A program made the position numbers and the translations under genes. From Chloroflexota bacterium (GTDB lineage Bacteria; Chloroflexota; Chloroflexia; QHBQ01; JADMIH01): a stretch of 29,367 nt of DNA. A model generated the notes under the pieces. That model was not told the origin of the DNA and did no database searches. It saw only the letters and a list, made by a program, of their open reading frames with translations. The stretch spans positions 1 to 29,367 of the forward strand of contig JADMIH010000033.1 in assembly GCA_015478675.1 (NCBI GenBank), in the 5' to 3' direction. Every line of letters starts with the position of its first letter. Position 1 is the first letter of the stretch. Below, piece after piece: positions 8,646 to 17,142 of this stretch.

Positions 8646-9665
8646 TCAAAGTGCCAGGTCAACCCGCCGCCCGGTTGCAGCCGACTGGGCTGCGCCAAAG
8701 ACCATCGCCATAGTTTTGAGATTATCGTGACACTCTCCTGTGGGGGTCGCGCCTCTTTCCAGCGCATCGAGGAACTCACGTAGCGAGCCTTCGATGCCTA
8801 TCGGCATCCTTTTGTCTATCTCTACAGTGCGCGCCTCGGTGGGCCTGACCCCGTTTTCACGTGGGCCTGCTATCACCTCGGCGGCCACCCTGTCAGCCCC
8901 GTCCCAGATGGCCGAGCCGTTTGAGCCGATAGCCCGCCACTCCGAGTCCCAGGTGGTGGGAAAGCCCGCGCTCACCCAGCAGCCGCAGTAGGTGAAATGC
9001 ACTCCGTTCTCCATTTCGTAGATCGCGGTGGCGGTAGTGTTGCCGGGCTGCCAGCTCCAGCCAGGGTTGAAGGCGTCGCAATAGACATTTACCGCGTCGC
9101 AGCGACAGAGGAAGCGGACGGCATCGAGCGTATGGACAGCCATATCGAGCAGCAACGGGTTCGCAAGCCCCAGCCGGTAACCGCCCACATAGAGGTCCAT
9201 AAAGTAGTTGGCGTAGACAATGCTCAACGAACCCAACTGCTCCTCAATCAGGCGACGATAAGCATGGAGGCGGCGGTCGTAACGTCGACTCTGGCTGATC
9301 ATGTACAGCTTGCCGGTGCGCTCCGAGGTGGCGACCACCTCACGGGCGTGCTCCATGCTGTCGGCCATCGGCTTCTCGCCCAACACCGGCACGCCGAAAC
9401 TGAGCGCCTGCATCGCTACCGAGTGATGCACAGGGATAGCCGTCACATCGACCACAAAATCGGGCATAACCCGGCGCAACGCTTCGCCCAGGTCACCACC
9501 GATATAGACGTTGCCCAGGCCCAGGTCAGTGGCGGCTCGCGCAGCTACACCCTGCTGTATGTCAACCCAACCGACCAGCTCCACATTCGGATTATCGCGC
9601 AGGGTTTCTCCCCAGACCCTGCCCATCGGGCCTGCGCCCACGAGCAAAGCTTTGTATTTGTTCAT
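8646..9665 (-). CDS. Gfo/Idh/MocA family NAD(P)-dependent oxidoreductase
   Basis: A 339-residue cytosolic dehydrogenase. The N-terminal Rossmann fold carries GAGPMG (residues 10-15); the family signature EKP is at 97-99. The C-terminal alpha/beta domain has the substrate-side motif LDMAVHTLDAVRFL, whose D174 and H178 match the usual catalytic pair. Length is typical. A strong AGGAG lies 5 nt before ATG 9665. It sits 19 bp after the FGGY kinase and 31 bp before the ThuA gene. Members oxidise or reduce sugars, inositols or keto-sugars; the neighbouring ThuA gene suggests a ThuB-like role. The substrate is unknown. Confidence 0.9.
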   Translation of the reverse strand: MNKYKALLVGAGPMGRVWGETLRDNPNVELVGWVDIQQGVAARAATDLGLGNVYIGGDLGEALRRVMPDFVVDVTAIPVHHSVAMQALSFGVPVLGEKPMADSMEHAREVVATSERTGKLYMISQSRRYDRRLHAYRRLIEEQLGSLSIVYANYFMDLYVGGYRLGLANPLLLDMAVHTLDAVRFLCRCDAVNVYCDAFNPGWSWQPGNTTATAIYEMENGVHFTYCGCWVSAGFPTTWDSEWRAIGSNGSAIWDGADRVAAEVIAGPRENGVRPTEARTVEIDKRMPIGIEGSLREFLDALERGATPTGECHDNLKTMAMVFGAAQSAATGRRVDLAL

Positions 9666-9684
9666 TCCCTCTCCTTATGGCTTT

Positions 9685-11172
9685 TTAGGCCTTCCCCATT
9701 TGCAAGTCGGCCAGCGCGTGCGCCGCCGGGCGCGTGGCGGGGTAAAGTTCTCGGTAGACAAGGTAGAGCGTGTCATAAAGTTGGCGTGTGTGCGGCTCCG
9801 GCACGACAACGGCGGCAGGCGGGTTCCACTCGACAGCTTGCTTGACCAGGCCGCTTCCCATCCCCGCCAGCAGCGCGTCACCGTAGCTTGCGCCTATTGT
9901 CTGCCTGGGTAACACCTGTTCGCGGCCTGTCACGTCCGACACTATCTGCGCCCACAAGCCACCTTTCGTGCCGCCGCCGACGGCTACAAGTCGCTTGCCG
10001 CCGCCCCCGGCTTCACGCATAACTTCGAAGATATGGCGGGTGCCATAGCCTGTGGCTTCGAGCAGCGCCCTGTAAAGATGCCCGCGACTATGACTCAGCG
10101 TCAGCCCACAGATCACCCCCCTGGCACGCGGATCAAAGAGGGGAGTGCGCTCTCCGGCGAAGTAGGGCAGCGCCACCAACCCATCAGAGCCGGGAGCGAC
10201 CTGCGCCGCCTCGCCCACCAGTTCTTCATATGGCAAGCCACCCGCTATATCTCTCAGCCATGCCGTGAGCGCGCCCGAAGTAGCCATGCCCGCAGCCAGG
10301 CTGTAGGTGCCCGGAAATATGCCCGCTGTACTCCACAGGCCGGGGTGCGGCTTTGGCGCTGCTACCACCTCAACCAGGAACATGGTGGTCCCATACATCA
10401 GCATCAGATCGCCTGGCTCCCGCACCCCCACGCTTGCGGCCTCAGCCCAGGCGTCTATCGTGCCTGCGACCACAGGCGTCCCAACCGTGATGCCGGTAGC
10501 TTTCGCCGCGTCGGGTGTAACTGCACCTGCCACCTCGGCAGGCCACAGCAGCCTCGGCAACGACAGGCCGGGTGCTATCTCCGCCGCCCATTCTTCAATC
10601 CAGCGATTCTCTTGCAAGTCGTAGAGCGGGTCGCACTGGCTCGCCGAGTGGTGATCGAGCACATATTCTCCCGTCAGGCGATAGACGATAAAGGAGCTTG
10701 CCATGAACATGTGGCGAGTGCGCACCCACACCTCCGGCTCGTTGCGGCGCAGCCAGGCCAGCTTTGGACCGACAGCCTGACTCGTAAGGAGCGAGCCGCA
10801 GCGCGAGAGTATACGCTCGGCCCCGTACCGCTCGGTCAACTCTGCTATCTCGCGGATTGCCCTGGTGTCGATGCCATAGAGTATCGCCGGGCGCAGTGGA
10901 CGGCCCGCACCATCAGCAGGGAGCAGGCATGGCCCTATACCGCTAACGCACACTGCGGCTACCGGTCCGTCTGCGTGGCGCAGGAGATCAGCGCAAATAG
11001 CTGTGAAATCGGCCCACCACACAGCCTCGGCGTCGTGCTCTGCCCAGCCTGGTCGGGGCAGTGAGAGGTCGTGCGCCCGCGTGGAAGTAGCTACGACCTC
11101 ACCGTTCGGGCGGGCCAGCACCCCCTTGGAACTGGAAGTGCCTATATCTATCCCCAGCAAAAGATCGCTCAA
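9685..11172 (-). CDS. FGGY-family carbohydrate kinase (pentulose kinase candidate)
   Basis: This 495-residue kinase phosphorylates a keto-sugar with ATP. The N-terminal phosphate-binding motif LLGIDIGTSSSKGVLA, the sugar-side segment AILYGIDTRA, the catalytic Asp in GTIDAW (D240), and the second-domain FAGERTPLFDPRARGVICG and GGGTKGGLWAQIVSDV segments are all present. The start is TTG 11172, with GGAGA (11179-11183) 6 nt upstream. Automatic annotation would probably say xylulokinase. The nearby FucI-like isomerase and the absence of an aldolase make D-ribulose (giving D-ribulose-5-phosphate) the most economical substrate, but D-xylulose or L-fuculose cannot be excluded. It lies 72 bp downstream of the first-listed GH172 gene. 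Confidence 0.9.
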   Translation of the reverse strand: MSDLLLGIDIGTSSSKGVLARPNGEVVATSTRAHDLSLPRPGWAEHDAEAVWWADFTAICADLLRHADGPVAAVCVSGIGPCLLPADGAGRPLRPAILYGIDTRAIREIAELTERYGAERILSRCGSLLTSQAVGPKLAWLRRNEPEVWVRTRHMFMASSFIVYRLTGEYVLDHHSASQCDPLYDLQENRWIEEWAAEIAPGLSLPRLLWPAEVAGAVTPDAAKATGITVGTPVVAGTIDAWAEAASVGVREPGDLMLMYGTTMFLVEVVAAPKPHPGLWSTAGIFPGTYSLAAGMATSGALTAWLRDIAGGLPYEELVGEAAQVAPGSDGLVALPYFAGERTPLFDPRARGVICGLTLSHSRGHLYRALLEATGYGTRHIFEVMREAGGGGKRLVAVGGGTKGGLWAQIVSDVTGREQVLPRQTIGASYGDALLAGMGSGLVKQAVEWNPPAAVVVPEPHTRQLYDTLYLVYRELYPATRPAAHALADLQMGKA

Positions 11173-11214
11173 CTTTTATCTCCATCTAATAGGGGATTAC
11201 TCTGCGGAAGGGGC

Positions 11215-11230
11215 CAGGGGAGAACCCCTG
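11215..11230 (-). promoter_or_regulatory. Small hairpin between GH172 and kinase genes
   Basis: In the 72-bp gap a perfect 6-bp stem, CAGGGG (11215-11220) with CCCCTG (11225-11230), closes a 4-nt loop. No T-tract follows on the minus strand, so it is more likely an mRNA processing or stability element than a terminator. It could also be chance. Confidence 0.35.
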
Positions 11231-11244
11231 CACCTACTTCAACG

Positions 11245-12327
11245 TCATACCACTTCAAGTTGATCGGCACTCGGCGCGGGCGGACGTGCCGACGAGCTTT
11301 CTTTCTGGTACCAGAAGGCTGTGGAGGCTATGTCGTCTTGCAGAGGCAGATAGCGTCTATCGGCACGCCAGCCCAGCGCCTGGATAGTGACGCGCAGGTC
11401 GGAGCCAAAGCGGATGGGGTCCATGATATGCCAGCGATACATGCCGAAACGCTGCTGGCTGCGGTAGAGGCCATCCGGCCTCAACACCTGGTTCAGGCCG
11501 AGGAAGGGCGTGGTAAAAGCAGTGTAACCCTGGTCTGGAACGTCGAAGTTCCACGCGCCGCCAAAATAATCTTCCGTGCCGGTGCCGCAGATCGTGGGAT
11601 ACTCTTTGTCACCGTCCATATAAAACTTAAGCTCGCCCTCTCCCCACCAGCCCGAGTTGTTCACGCCCCAGGCAATGTATGTACCTACATAATGGCCTTC
11701 ACCTTTGACACCGTCCAAGATCGTGTGCGTCTGGCCGTAAGGCAGGGTGTTACTGCGCCGCCATTGCGCGTGGAAGTAGGCTGCCTCGGTGTCCACCTCG
11801 GTCAGCGTGTAGTCAACCTGATAGTATAGCGTTACCTCCTCGGTCGCCAGGCTTTCGACTGTGATTTTGGCTCCCTTGCGGAAGGGCATCTCCCAGTAGC
11901 TGTTGAAGCCGCCATTGGGGTTCACGGCCACAGGCAGGGAACTGACGTGGCTGTATTCACACCAGCCGTTGCAGAAGAAATCGCCCACCGGCACCTCGAC
12001 GGCAGGCTGCGGGTCGCCGTCCCAATAGAAGCACAGGAGCAGTTGGCGCCACTTGCTCCTGTGCGTGGTAAGCCAGATGTGCTGTATCGCCCCCGAACCA
12101 GTTATGTCGGCCAGCGTCGTCACCTCGCCGGGGGCAATCTTGATGCTTGGGGAGACCTTCCAGCCACGGCCCAGGTCCCGCGCAGCCTCCGCGCCGGTGC
12201 CTTCAGTAGCCATCCCGCCCCTCCCCTTTTCGCCGCTGAAGTTCTCCGCACTGATCGAGCGCGTCTGCGCCCCCGACAGCCTCGAGAGATTGCCCAGCCC
12301 CATACCCAGGCCGTTGAATTGGCTCAT
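11245..12327 (-). CDS. DUF2961 / GH172 family enzyme, copy 1 (furanosidase candidate)
   Basis: A 360-residue cytosolic protein of the DUF2961 family, now GH172. Characterised members act on furanosides: a difructose dianhydride I synthase/hydrolase and exo-alpha-D-arabinofuranosidases. Visible hallmarks are GSGAIQHIWLT, EVPVGDFFCNGW, YFHAQWRR, GHYVGTYIAW, the GEGE segment (E230), ICGTGTEDYFGGAWN (E252), and the C-terminal ASTAFWYQ. E230 and E252 are spaced like the two catalytic glutamates of the family, so the enzyme looks active. No signal peptide, so it should act on imported oligosaccharides. ATG 12327 is preceded by GAGGAGAGGGG. A second, divergent GH172 lies about 5 kb upstream in the same operon. 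Confidence 0.92.
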   Translation of the reverse strand: MSQFNGLGMGLGNLSRLSGAQTRSISAENFSGEKGRGGMATEGTGAEAARDLGRGWKVSPSIKIAPGEVTTLADITGSGAIQHIWLTTHRSKWRQLLLCFYWDGDPQPAVEVPVGDFFCNGWCEYSHVSSLPVAVNPNGGFNSYWEMPFRKGAKITVESLATEEVTLYYQVDYTLTEVDTEAAYFHAQWRRSNTLPYGQTHTILDGVKGEGHYVGTYIAWGVNNSGWWGEGELKFYMDGDKEYPTICGTGTEDYFGGAWNFDVPDQGYTAFTTPFLGLNQVLRPDGLYRSQQRFGMYRWHIMDPIRFGSDLRVTIQALGWRADRRYLPLQDDIASTAFWYQKESSSARPPAPSADQLEVV

Positions 12328-12352
12328 ATGGTGCCCCTCTCCTCCATGATGC

Positions 12353-12883
12353 CTATTCTTTCACTACCTTGAACTCTCCCATCGCCTCCATATATGCCCA
12401 ACCATCCATCTCAGGCGGCTGGACGCCTCGCTGGGTGAGGATAGTAGCCGCTTGCGTCCTGTGCTCGGTGGCGTGGTTGATGACCTGCGTCAGGAGACCC
12501 GTAAGATTGTAGAGCACCGTCTCTCCGGGAAATTCTTCTGACCGTTCTTCCACCATATCGGTAGAGCTTGCAGCCAAAGCCAGCGCCAGAAGCTCTTCGC
12601 CACTCCAGCCGGCGATACGCTTCAGCACGTCGAAGCCTGGAAACTCCTCGCGCTTGAGCTGTTCGTCCGGCAGATGTCCTGTGGCGCGCTCCACGTAGCT
12701 CATCTCCGCGCCTATTATGTGCCGCAGCGTATCGCGTATCGAGCCATAAGTGCCCGCAACGGTAGCATCCAGTTGCTCATCGCTCAGCCCTTCGCAGACT
12801 TCCAGCAGCCTCAGATTGGCCCATGTGTTGTGCCGGAACAGGTCAACGATCATGCTATCTTGTTTCATGCTGTCTTTATTCAT
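12353..12883 (-). CDS. DinB family protein
   Basis: A 176-residue four-helix-bundle protein of the DinB/YfiT superfamily, which includes thiol-dependent transferases and many members of unknown role. H55 (LRHIIGAE), H137 and H141 (INHATEHRTQ) form the expected metal-binding triad. A perfect AGGAGG 5 nt upstream selects ATG 12883 over in-frame ATGs 15 and 30 nt further on. It lies between the isomerase and GH172 genes with gaps of 16 and 25 bp, so it is co-transcribed, but its role in sugar use is not evident. Confidence 0.9.
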   Translation of the reverse strand: MNKDSMKQDSMIVDLFRHNTWANLRLLEVCEGLSDEQLDATVAGTYGSIRDTLRHIIGAEMSYVERATGHLPDEQLKREEFPGFDVLKRIAGWSGEELLALALAASSTDMVEERSEEFPGETVLYNLTGLLTQVINHATEHRTQAATILTQRGVQPPEMDGWAYMEAMGEFKVVKE

Positions 12884-12899
12884 TTGTGCCTCCTATATC

Positions 12900-14522
12900 C
12901 TACCAGCTAATATAGCCGCACAGATGCACGACGATGCCCATCTCATCGAGTATAGCGGCTTTGGCGGCCAGCGCACGGTCGGCTGTCTCCGCGTTGGGTG
13001 CGTATACCACGTTGAGGTGGTTGGCCTTGTGGCGGGCCATCATCTGGTCGCGGGTCACGTCGTGCAACACGGCGTTCATGATAGGCCACTGAGGAGTAGT
13101 CTCCTGCCAGCGTCGCTCTAGCTCCTCCGGCGGCAACTCAACGGCGCTGGCCCGCCCTACGTCCGCATGCAGCTTGCCGCCCATGACGAAGATGCGGCTC
13201 CAAACGATCTCCCCCGCTTTGCTAGCCCCTTTGAGCGTGCTGCCGCCCAGCCGGAAATACATCGGCGGCTGGCGTACACCGACGGCGCTTGCATAGCCTT
13301 CCGGCAGGTGCGAGGCTGGAACCGAGCCTGAGATAAGAAAGACCCACACGAAATCGTCTATGCCATCGCCGGTAAAGTGCTGCCCCCAGCGCAAGTCATG
13401 CAGCGTGGTGGCCGGGTCGAGGCCCATTGCCGTCCAAACGCGGTTGGTGGTCAGGCTGTCAATCGCGGCCCCTTCGTCCACTTCGTTGAAATGCGGGATG
13501 GCGCGGCCTGGGTACAGTTCTTCGCCCGTCTCGGCGTGGTACACGGGCGGCCTCTCGACGTTGTTGAGCAGCCCTTCCACCAGGTCGGAAGCCGGCTCCA
13601 AGTCCTTCAGACCTTGCTGGTACTGGATGCCGATGGCGGCGCAGCCAAAGTCGTGCGCCATACGCACGGCGGCTATGTACATCTTAAGCTGCTCATGTAT
13701 CTGCGCGTTGGTGAGGTCGGTGGCCTCGTTTGACCCGGTGTGAAACGTCATGCCGCGCGCCTCAAGCCATGCTCTTGCCTTATTAGCCTCTTCGTCGCTC
13801 ACCTGCCTCATGGCCGCCACCAGCGCCGACTGGCTCAGCCTCTCTTTGTAGACGCCGCAGGGGTTGAGCATCTCATCGTCAATAATTGCGTTGTACATAC
13901 CCATGCAGCCTTCATCGAAAACCCCTATGATCGCCTTCTCATGCTTGAGCTGTCGGGCCAACGCCTGGCCTAGATGCCTCTCGGACTCCGGCAGCCGGGC
14001 CAGGTCGAGATCGCGCACATGGCTGGTATCGTGGGTGATCTTGTGCTCGTGGAGCCACTGGCGGATGCCCTGGCGGAAAAAGTCATCGTCAAAGTTCTCG
14101 CTCCAGATGGTGGAATATGGAACCCCCATCTTGGTCAACGAGCCGTTCAGATTGAGCATGCCCACCAGGCCAGGCCACTGCCCGCTCCAGTTGGCGACTG
14201 TGAGGATCGGCCCGCGATGGTCGCGCAGCCCCGCCAGCACGTTGTGGCTGTACTGCCAGACCGCCTCCGCGACGATGAGGGGGGCGTCGGGATCAATGTT
14301 CTTGAAGACATCCATACCCATGCGCTGGTTCCAGATAAAGCCGTGCTCCAGCTGTGGGTCATAAGGGTGGCCGCGCCGCACGGTTACGCCTTCCTCGGCC
14401 AGGGCTGCCCCCAGCTTTTCTTCCATAGCGCGTTGGGCGGGCCAGCACACTTTGTTGGCCGATTGGCGCAAGTCGCCGCTGGCAACCAGCACGACTTCCT
14501 GTGTAGCTTCATTGGCGTTCAT
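12900..14522 (-). CDS. L-fucose/D-arabinose isomerase-like protein
   Basis: A 540-residue member of the FucI/AraA fold, which interconverts aldoses and ketoses using a divalent metal. GCMGMYNAIIDD (about 205-216) matches the family's MGMY segment. FNEVDEGAAIDSL (E347) and TTLHDLRW (D376) align with the E337 and D361 metal ligands of E. coli FucI, and ARHKANHLNVV supplies a C-terminal His (H498 or H502). FucI enzymes also isomerise D-arabinose to D-ribulose. Given two GH172 genes, an FGGY kinase and no aldolase nearby, D-arabinose is the favoured substrate (inference). AAGGAG lies about 6 nt before ATG 14522. The protein is somewhat shorter than FucI (591). Confidence 0.8.
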   Translation of the reverse strand: MNANEATQEVVLVASGDLRQSANKVCWPAQRAMEEKLGAALAEEGVTVRRGHPYDPQLEHGFIWNQRMGMDVFKNIDPDAPLIVAEAVWQYSHNVLAGLRDHRGPILTVANWSGQWPGLVGMLNLNGSLTKMGVPYSTIWSENFDDDFFRQGIRQWLHEHKITHDTSHVRDLDLARLPESERHLGQALARQLKHEKAIIGVFDEGCMGMYNAIIDDEMLNPCGVYKERLSQSALVAAMRQVSDEEANKARAWLEARGMTFHTGSNEATDLTNAQIHEQLKMYIAAVRMAHDFGCAAIGIQYQQGLKDLEPASDLVEGLLNNVERPPVYHAETGEELYPGRAIPHFNEVDEGAAIDSLTTNRVWTAMGLDPATTLHDLRWGQHFTGDGIDDFVWVFLISGSVPASHLPEGYASAVGVRQPPMYFRLGGSTLKGASKAGEIVWSRIFVMGGKLHADVGRASAVELPPEELERRWQETTPQWPIMNAVLHDVTRDQMMARHKANHLNVVYAPNAETADRALAAKAAILDEMGIVVHLCGYISW

Positions 14523-14555
14523 GGTAAGCTCCTTTTCCAGCTTCCAAAGTGGCTC

Positions 14556-17126
14556 TTAGCTCTCGTTGGTGCTCAATCTCGTTAGCGCGACCTCCAACCT
14601 GTCGCCTGCTATCAACTTGAGGGGTTGTTCAAACCCGATTTGTGCTCCGCCATCAGAGTGTTCCAGGCGGGCGGGTAGCGGCTTACCGTTGATATTAGCT
14701 CGGACTGTACGCGCAACCCAGGCAGGCTGCAAGCCGAACCGCTGCAACTCAAGGTGTCCGTAGCCAAGCGTCAGGCTGGCCGAAAGCATATCCTGCTCAC
14801 TCTGCTGCCCGAAGCTGCCCCAGCCTGTACCCGCGCTGAAGAAGCACCGGAAAGCATCTTTCTGAACTGCGGGGGCGAAGGCTATTGAGCCGAGCGCCGC
14901 ATCGTAATGAAAGCCGCTGAGGGCCAGGAGCAGTGCCCAGCTGGACATACTGCGGGCGTAGTGATGCCCGCACTCCACTTCATCCCAGGGGTTGCGGCGC
15001 ACGCCGTCGTGCCTGTCGCGCACCGCCTTTACAATCTGAAGTCCTTCTTCCATTAGCCCCTCGTAGATCAGGTGTGCCGCGACCTGGTACTCGATGCCGG
15101 TCCACACCTCGTCGGAGTAGACGAAAGGCAGGCTGGGACGACCGCCACGCGGCCATGTGCAGAGCAACAGCCCCGCCTCGTCGTTCAAGACATAGGTGCG
15201 CTGGCAGTTGACGTGGTCCCGGAAGTCGCGCTTGAAGTTGTGGGCGAAGACCGATCCTACAGCCGAACGCACATGCTCCTCCGGCAACAGGTCGCCCAGG
15301 CCGAGGAGGCGGGCGTATAGCTGGCCAAGTAGTTGGTCGGAGAGGCAGCCGTCTCCGTGCTGGTATTTATAGGCGTTCACATCGTCGAGGCGCTGGACGA
15401 AATACTCGCCGTTCCAAAGTAGCTCGTCGGCGCGGCGACTGCCTGCGTCGAATGCCGCACGAGCGCGCTGCGCAAGCTCCGGCTCGCTCATTATGTGGGC
15501 CAGCTCTTCAACTGCACGAAGCGCAGCGAGATAGTAGACAGTGCAAAGCGGGTTAGGCCCATAAAAGTCGATGTCATAGGTGTTGTGCTGCCTGCCGTCG
15601 AGCACGTTGTCGCGGTCCGTGTCCCAGCGGGTGGCGGCGTATGCGATAGCCCGCTTGACACCGGGCCAGACCGCTTCCAACCAGGCGCGGTCGCCGCTCA
15701 GTAGCCACTCGCGGTAGACGCGCAGGATGCTGCCCATCTGTCCATCTACTGCCGCTTCCGGCTCCCGGTCGCCCCAGCCCCAGACGAAGCGGCTGCCGAA
15801 GGTCTGATGCGTGCGGAAGTACATGTAGCCGCTCGGCTCTGTCTCCACGATGAACTCGATACGGCGCATCTCGCGTTCGAGGCTTGGGAAGAGGTAGGCC
15901 AGCGTTTGGGCGTAGCTCCAGACGTGGGTACAATTACCTTCACAACACCCCGCCTTATCGAAGCAGCCCTCAAAGCCGAAAAAACGCCCGTCCTCCAGCC
16001 AGAAGCAGGTTGTGCTACGTACAGGCACGATATTCGCTGATAGCGCGTCGAGCACATAGTCCGGCAGGGTGCTCCCAAAGAGTGCGGCATGAAAGCGCCG
16101 TGTGTCCGCTTCGAGGCTCGGCAAATGCCCGACCAAATAACGAGCTATGTCCCACGAGCTGCTGAATTGCCCGGCATAGTGATTACGCACGAGCGGTGCG
16201 CCGGGGTTGTTGTCCCAGCTATTAGTACGGTTCGGAAAAAACCAGGTGAGCAGGAAGGGGTACGCTTTCTGCTCGCCGGGGGCGAGAGTATCCACCAGCC
16301 CCAGGGTGCAGGTATCGGACTTGCCTATATCTGAGGGGGAGCTGTATCCCAGGTCGGTGAGCAGACCGTCGGCGCTGAAGTCGTCCCAGAACTCCTGAAG
16401 GAAGTCATACCAGGCCCCACGCAGCCAGGCCTGCTTGACGGTCACGTTGGGGTGGGTAGTCGCCAGGCTCATATCGCCATAGAGCAGGCTACCAGGCGCA
16501 TACTGCTCTGAGCGCAGGTGCAGCCCGCGCAAATCAGCTTCCTCACGCAAATCGTTGATATTCAGGCCAAGTCCACCCGCAGCGATATTGCCGAAAGCAT
16601 CGAAGGCCACCCCGCCCACAGCGTTGAAGAGCGAGCCGGCGATGGTCAATTGAACGACTTCGCTGCTCAGGTTGACCAGTGTGTAGGTGAATATAGCGCA
16701 GGGCAAGCCCGATTTATCAGGGTCGAGCGGCACGAAGGGCGTAAATGCCTCAAGCTGCACATGCACAGGCAGCGCATCATCTGCGAAGTCAACGCGTGCA
16801 AAAGGGTATTCGCCTCTAAAAGTCGCCTCGGCGAAGCGCGGCAAGCCCATAGCGGTCCATGGGTGGTAGCCGTGCGATAGGTTATGCGGCGGCTGCACCG
16901 GCCCTTCCAGCACTCGCGCAACGGCGAGATTATTACCTATCTTGGTGCGGAGCGCGAAGAAGGTATTGGGCAGCATAGCGCCTTTGCCGGGGCGGTTGAA
17001 GATCTCCCAGTCGCGCAGGTCGCCGCGTGCGCCCACAGAGACGTTGCCGGTGCCTATGCCGCCAAGCGGAAAAGCCACCTGGGTATCTTGCGCGCTGAAG
17101 GTGCGAACGCCGTTGCTCGGTCGCAT
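14556..17126 (-). CDS. GH116-type glycoside hydrolase (DUF608 N-terminal domain, (alpha/alpha)6 barrel)
   Basis: An 856-residue enzyme related to bile-acid/non-lysosomal beta-glucosidases. The N-terminal beta domain (about 10-330) starts with FPLGGIGTGNVSVGARGDLR, the DUF608/GH116N signature. The C-terminal helical barrel (about 350-770) carries CEGNCTHVWSYAQ, QHNTYDIDFYGPN and SDQLLGQLYARLLGLGD. Aligning from memory, E396 (CEG) corresponds to the nucleophile and D518 (NTYD) to the acid/base of GH116. No signal peptide, hence cytosolic. ATG 17126 lies 16 bp after the upstream GH172 stop. Known activities include beta-glucosidase, beta-xylosidase and N-acetylglucosaminidase; the substrate here is unknown but should be part of the same imported glycan. 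Confidence 0.88.
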   Translation of the reverse strand: MRPSNGVRTFSAQDTQVAFPLGGIGTGNVSVGARGDLRDWEIFNRPGKGAMLPNTFFALRTKIGNNLAVARVLEGPVQPPHNLSHGYHPWTAMGLPRFAEATFRGEYPFARVDFADDALPVHVQLEAFTPFVPLDPDKSGLPCAIFTYTLVNLSSEVVQLTIAGSLFNAVGGVAFDAFGNIAAGGLGLNINDLREEADLRGLHLRSEQYAPGSLLYGDMSLATTHPNVTVKQAWLRGAWYDFLQEFWDDFSADGLLTDLGYSSPSDIGKSDTCTLGLVDTLAPGEQKAYPFLLTWFFPNRTNSWDNNPGAPLVRNHYAGQFSSSWDIARYLVGHLPSLEADTRRFHAALFGSTLPDYVLDALSANIVPVRSTTCFWLEDGRFFGFEGCFDKAGCCEGNCTHVWSYAQTLAYLFPSLEREMRRIEFIVETEPSGYMYFRTHQTFGSRFVWGWGDREPEAAVDGQMGSILRVYREWLLSGDRAWLEAVWPGVKRAIAYAATRWDTDRDNVLDGRQHNTYDIDFYGPNPLCTVYYLAALRAVEELAHIMSEPELAQRARAAFDAGSRRADELLWNGEYFVQRLDDVNAYKYQHGDGCLSDQLLGQLYARLLGLGDLLPEEHVRSAVGSVFAHNFKRDFRDHVNCQRTYVLNDEAGLLLCTWPRGGRPSLPFVYSDEVWTGIEYQVAAHLIYEGLMEEGLQIVKAVRDRHDGVRRNPWDEVECGHHYARSMSSWALLLALSGFHYDAALGSIAFAPAVQKDAFRCFFSAGTGWGSFGQQSEQDMLSASLTLGYGHLELQRFGLQPAWVARTVRANINGKPLPARLEHSDGGAQIGFEQPLKLIAGDRLEVALTRLSTNES

Positions 17127-17142
17127 GTTGTATGCCTCGAAT

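Noticed and set aside
8997..9845. Open frame of 282 codons on the plus strand
   Set aside because: Antisense to the oxidoreductase and the end of the kinase gene; no motifs and no ribosome binding site.
10033..11064. Long open frame on the plus strand (343 codons)
   Set aside because: It lies wholly antisense to the well-supported FGGY kinase, has no family resemblance and a composition (Arg/His/Cys-rich) typical of a shadow frame.
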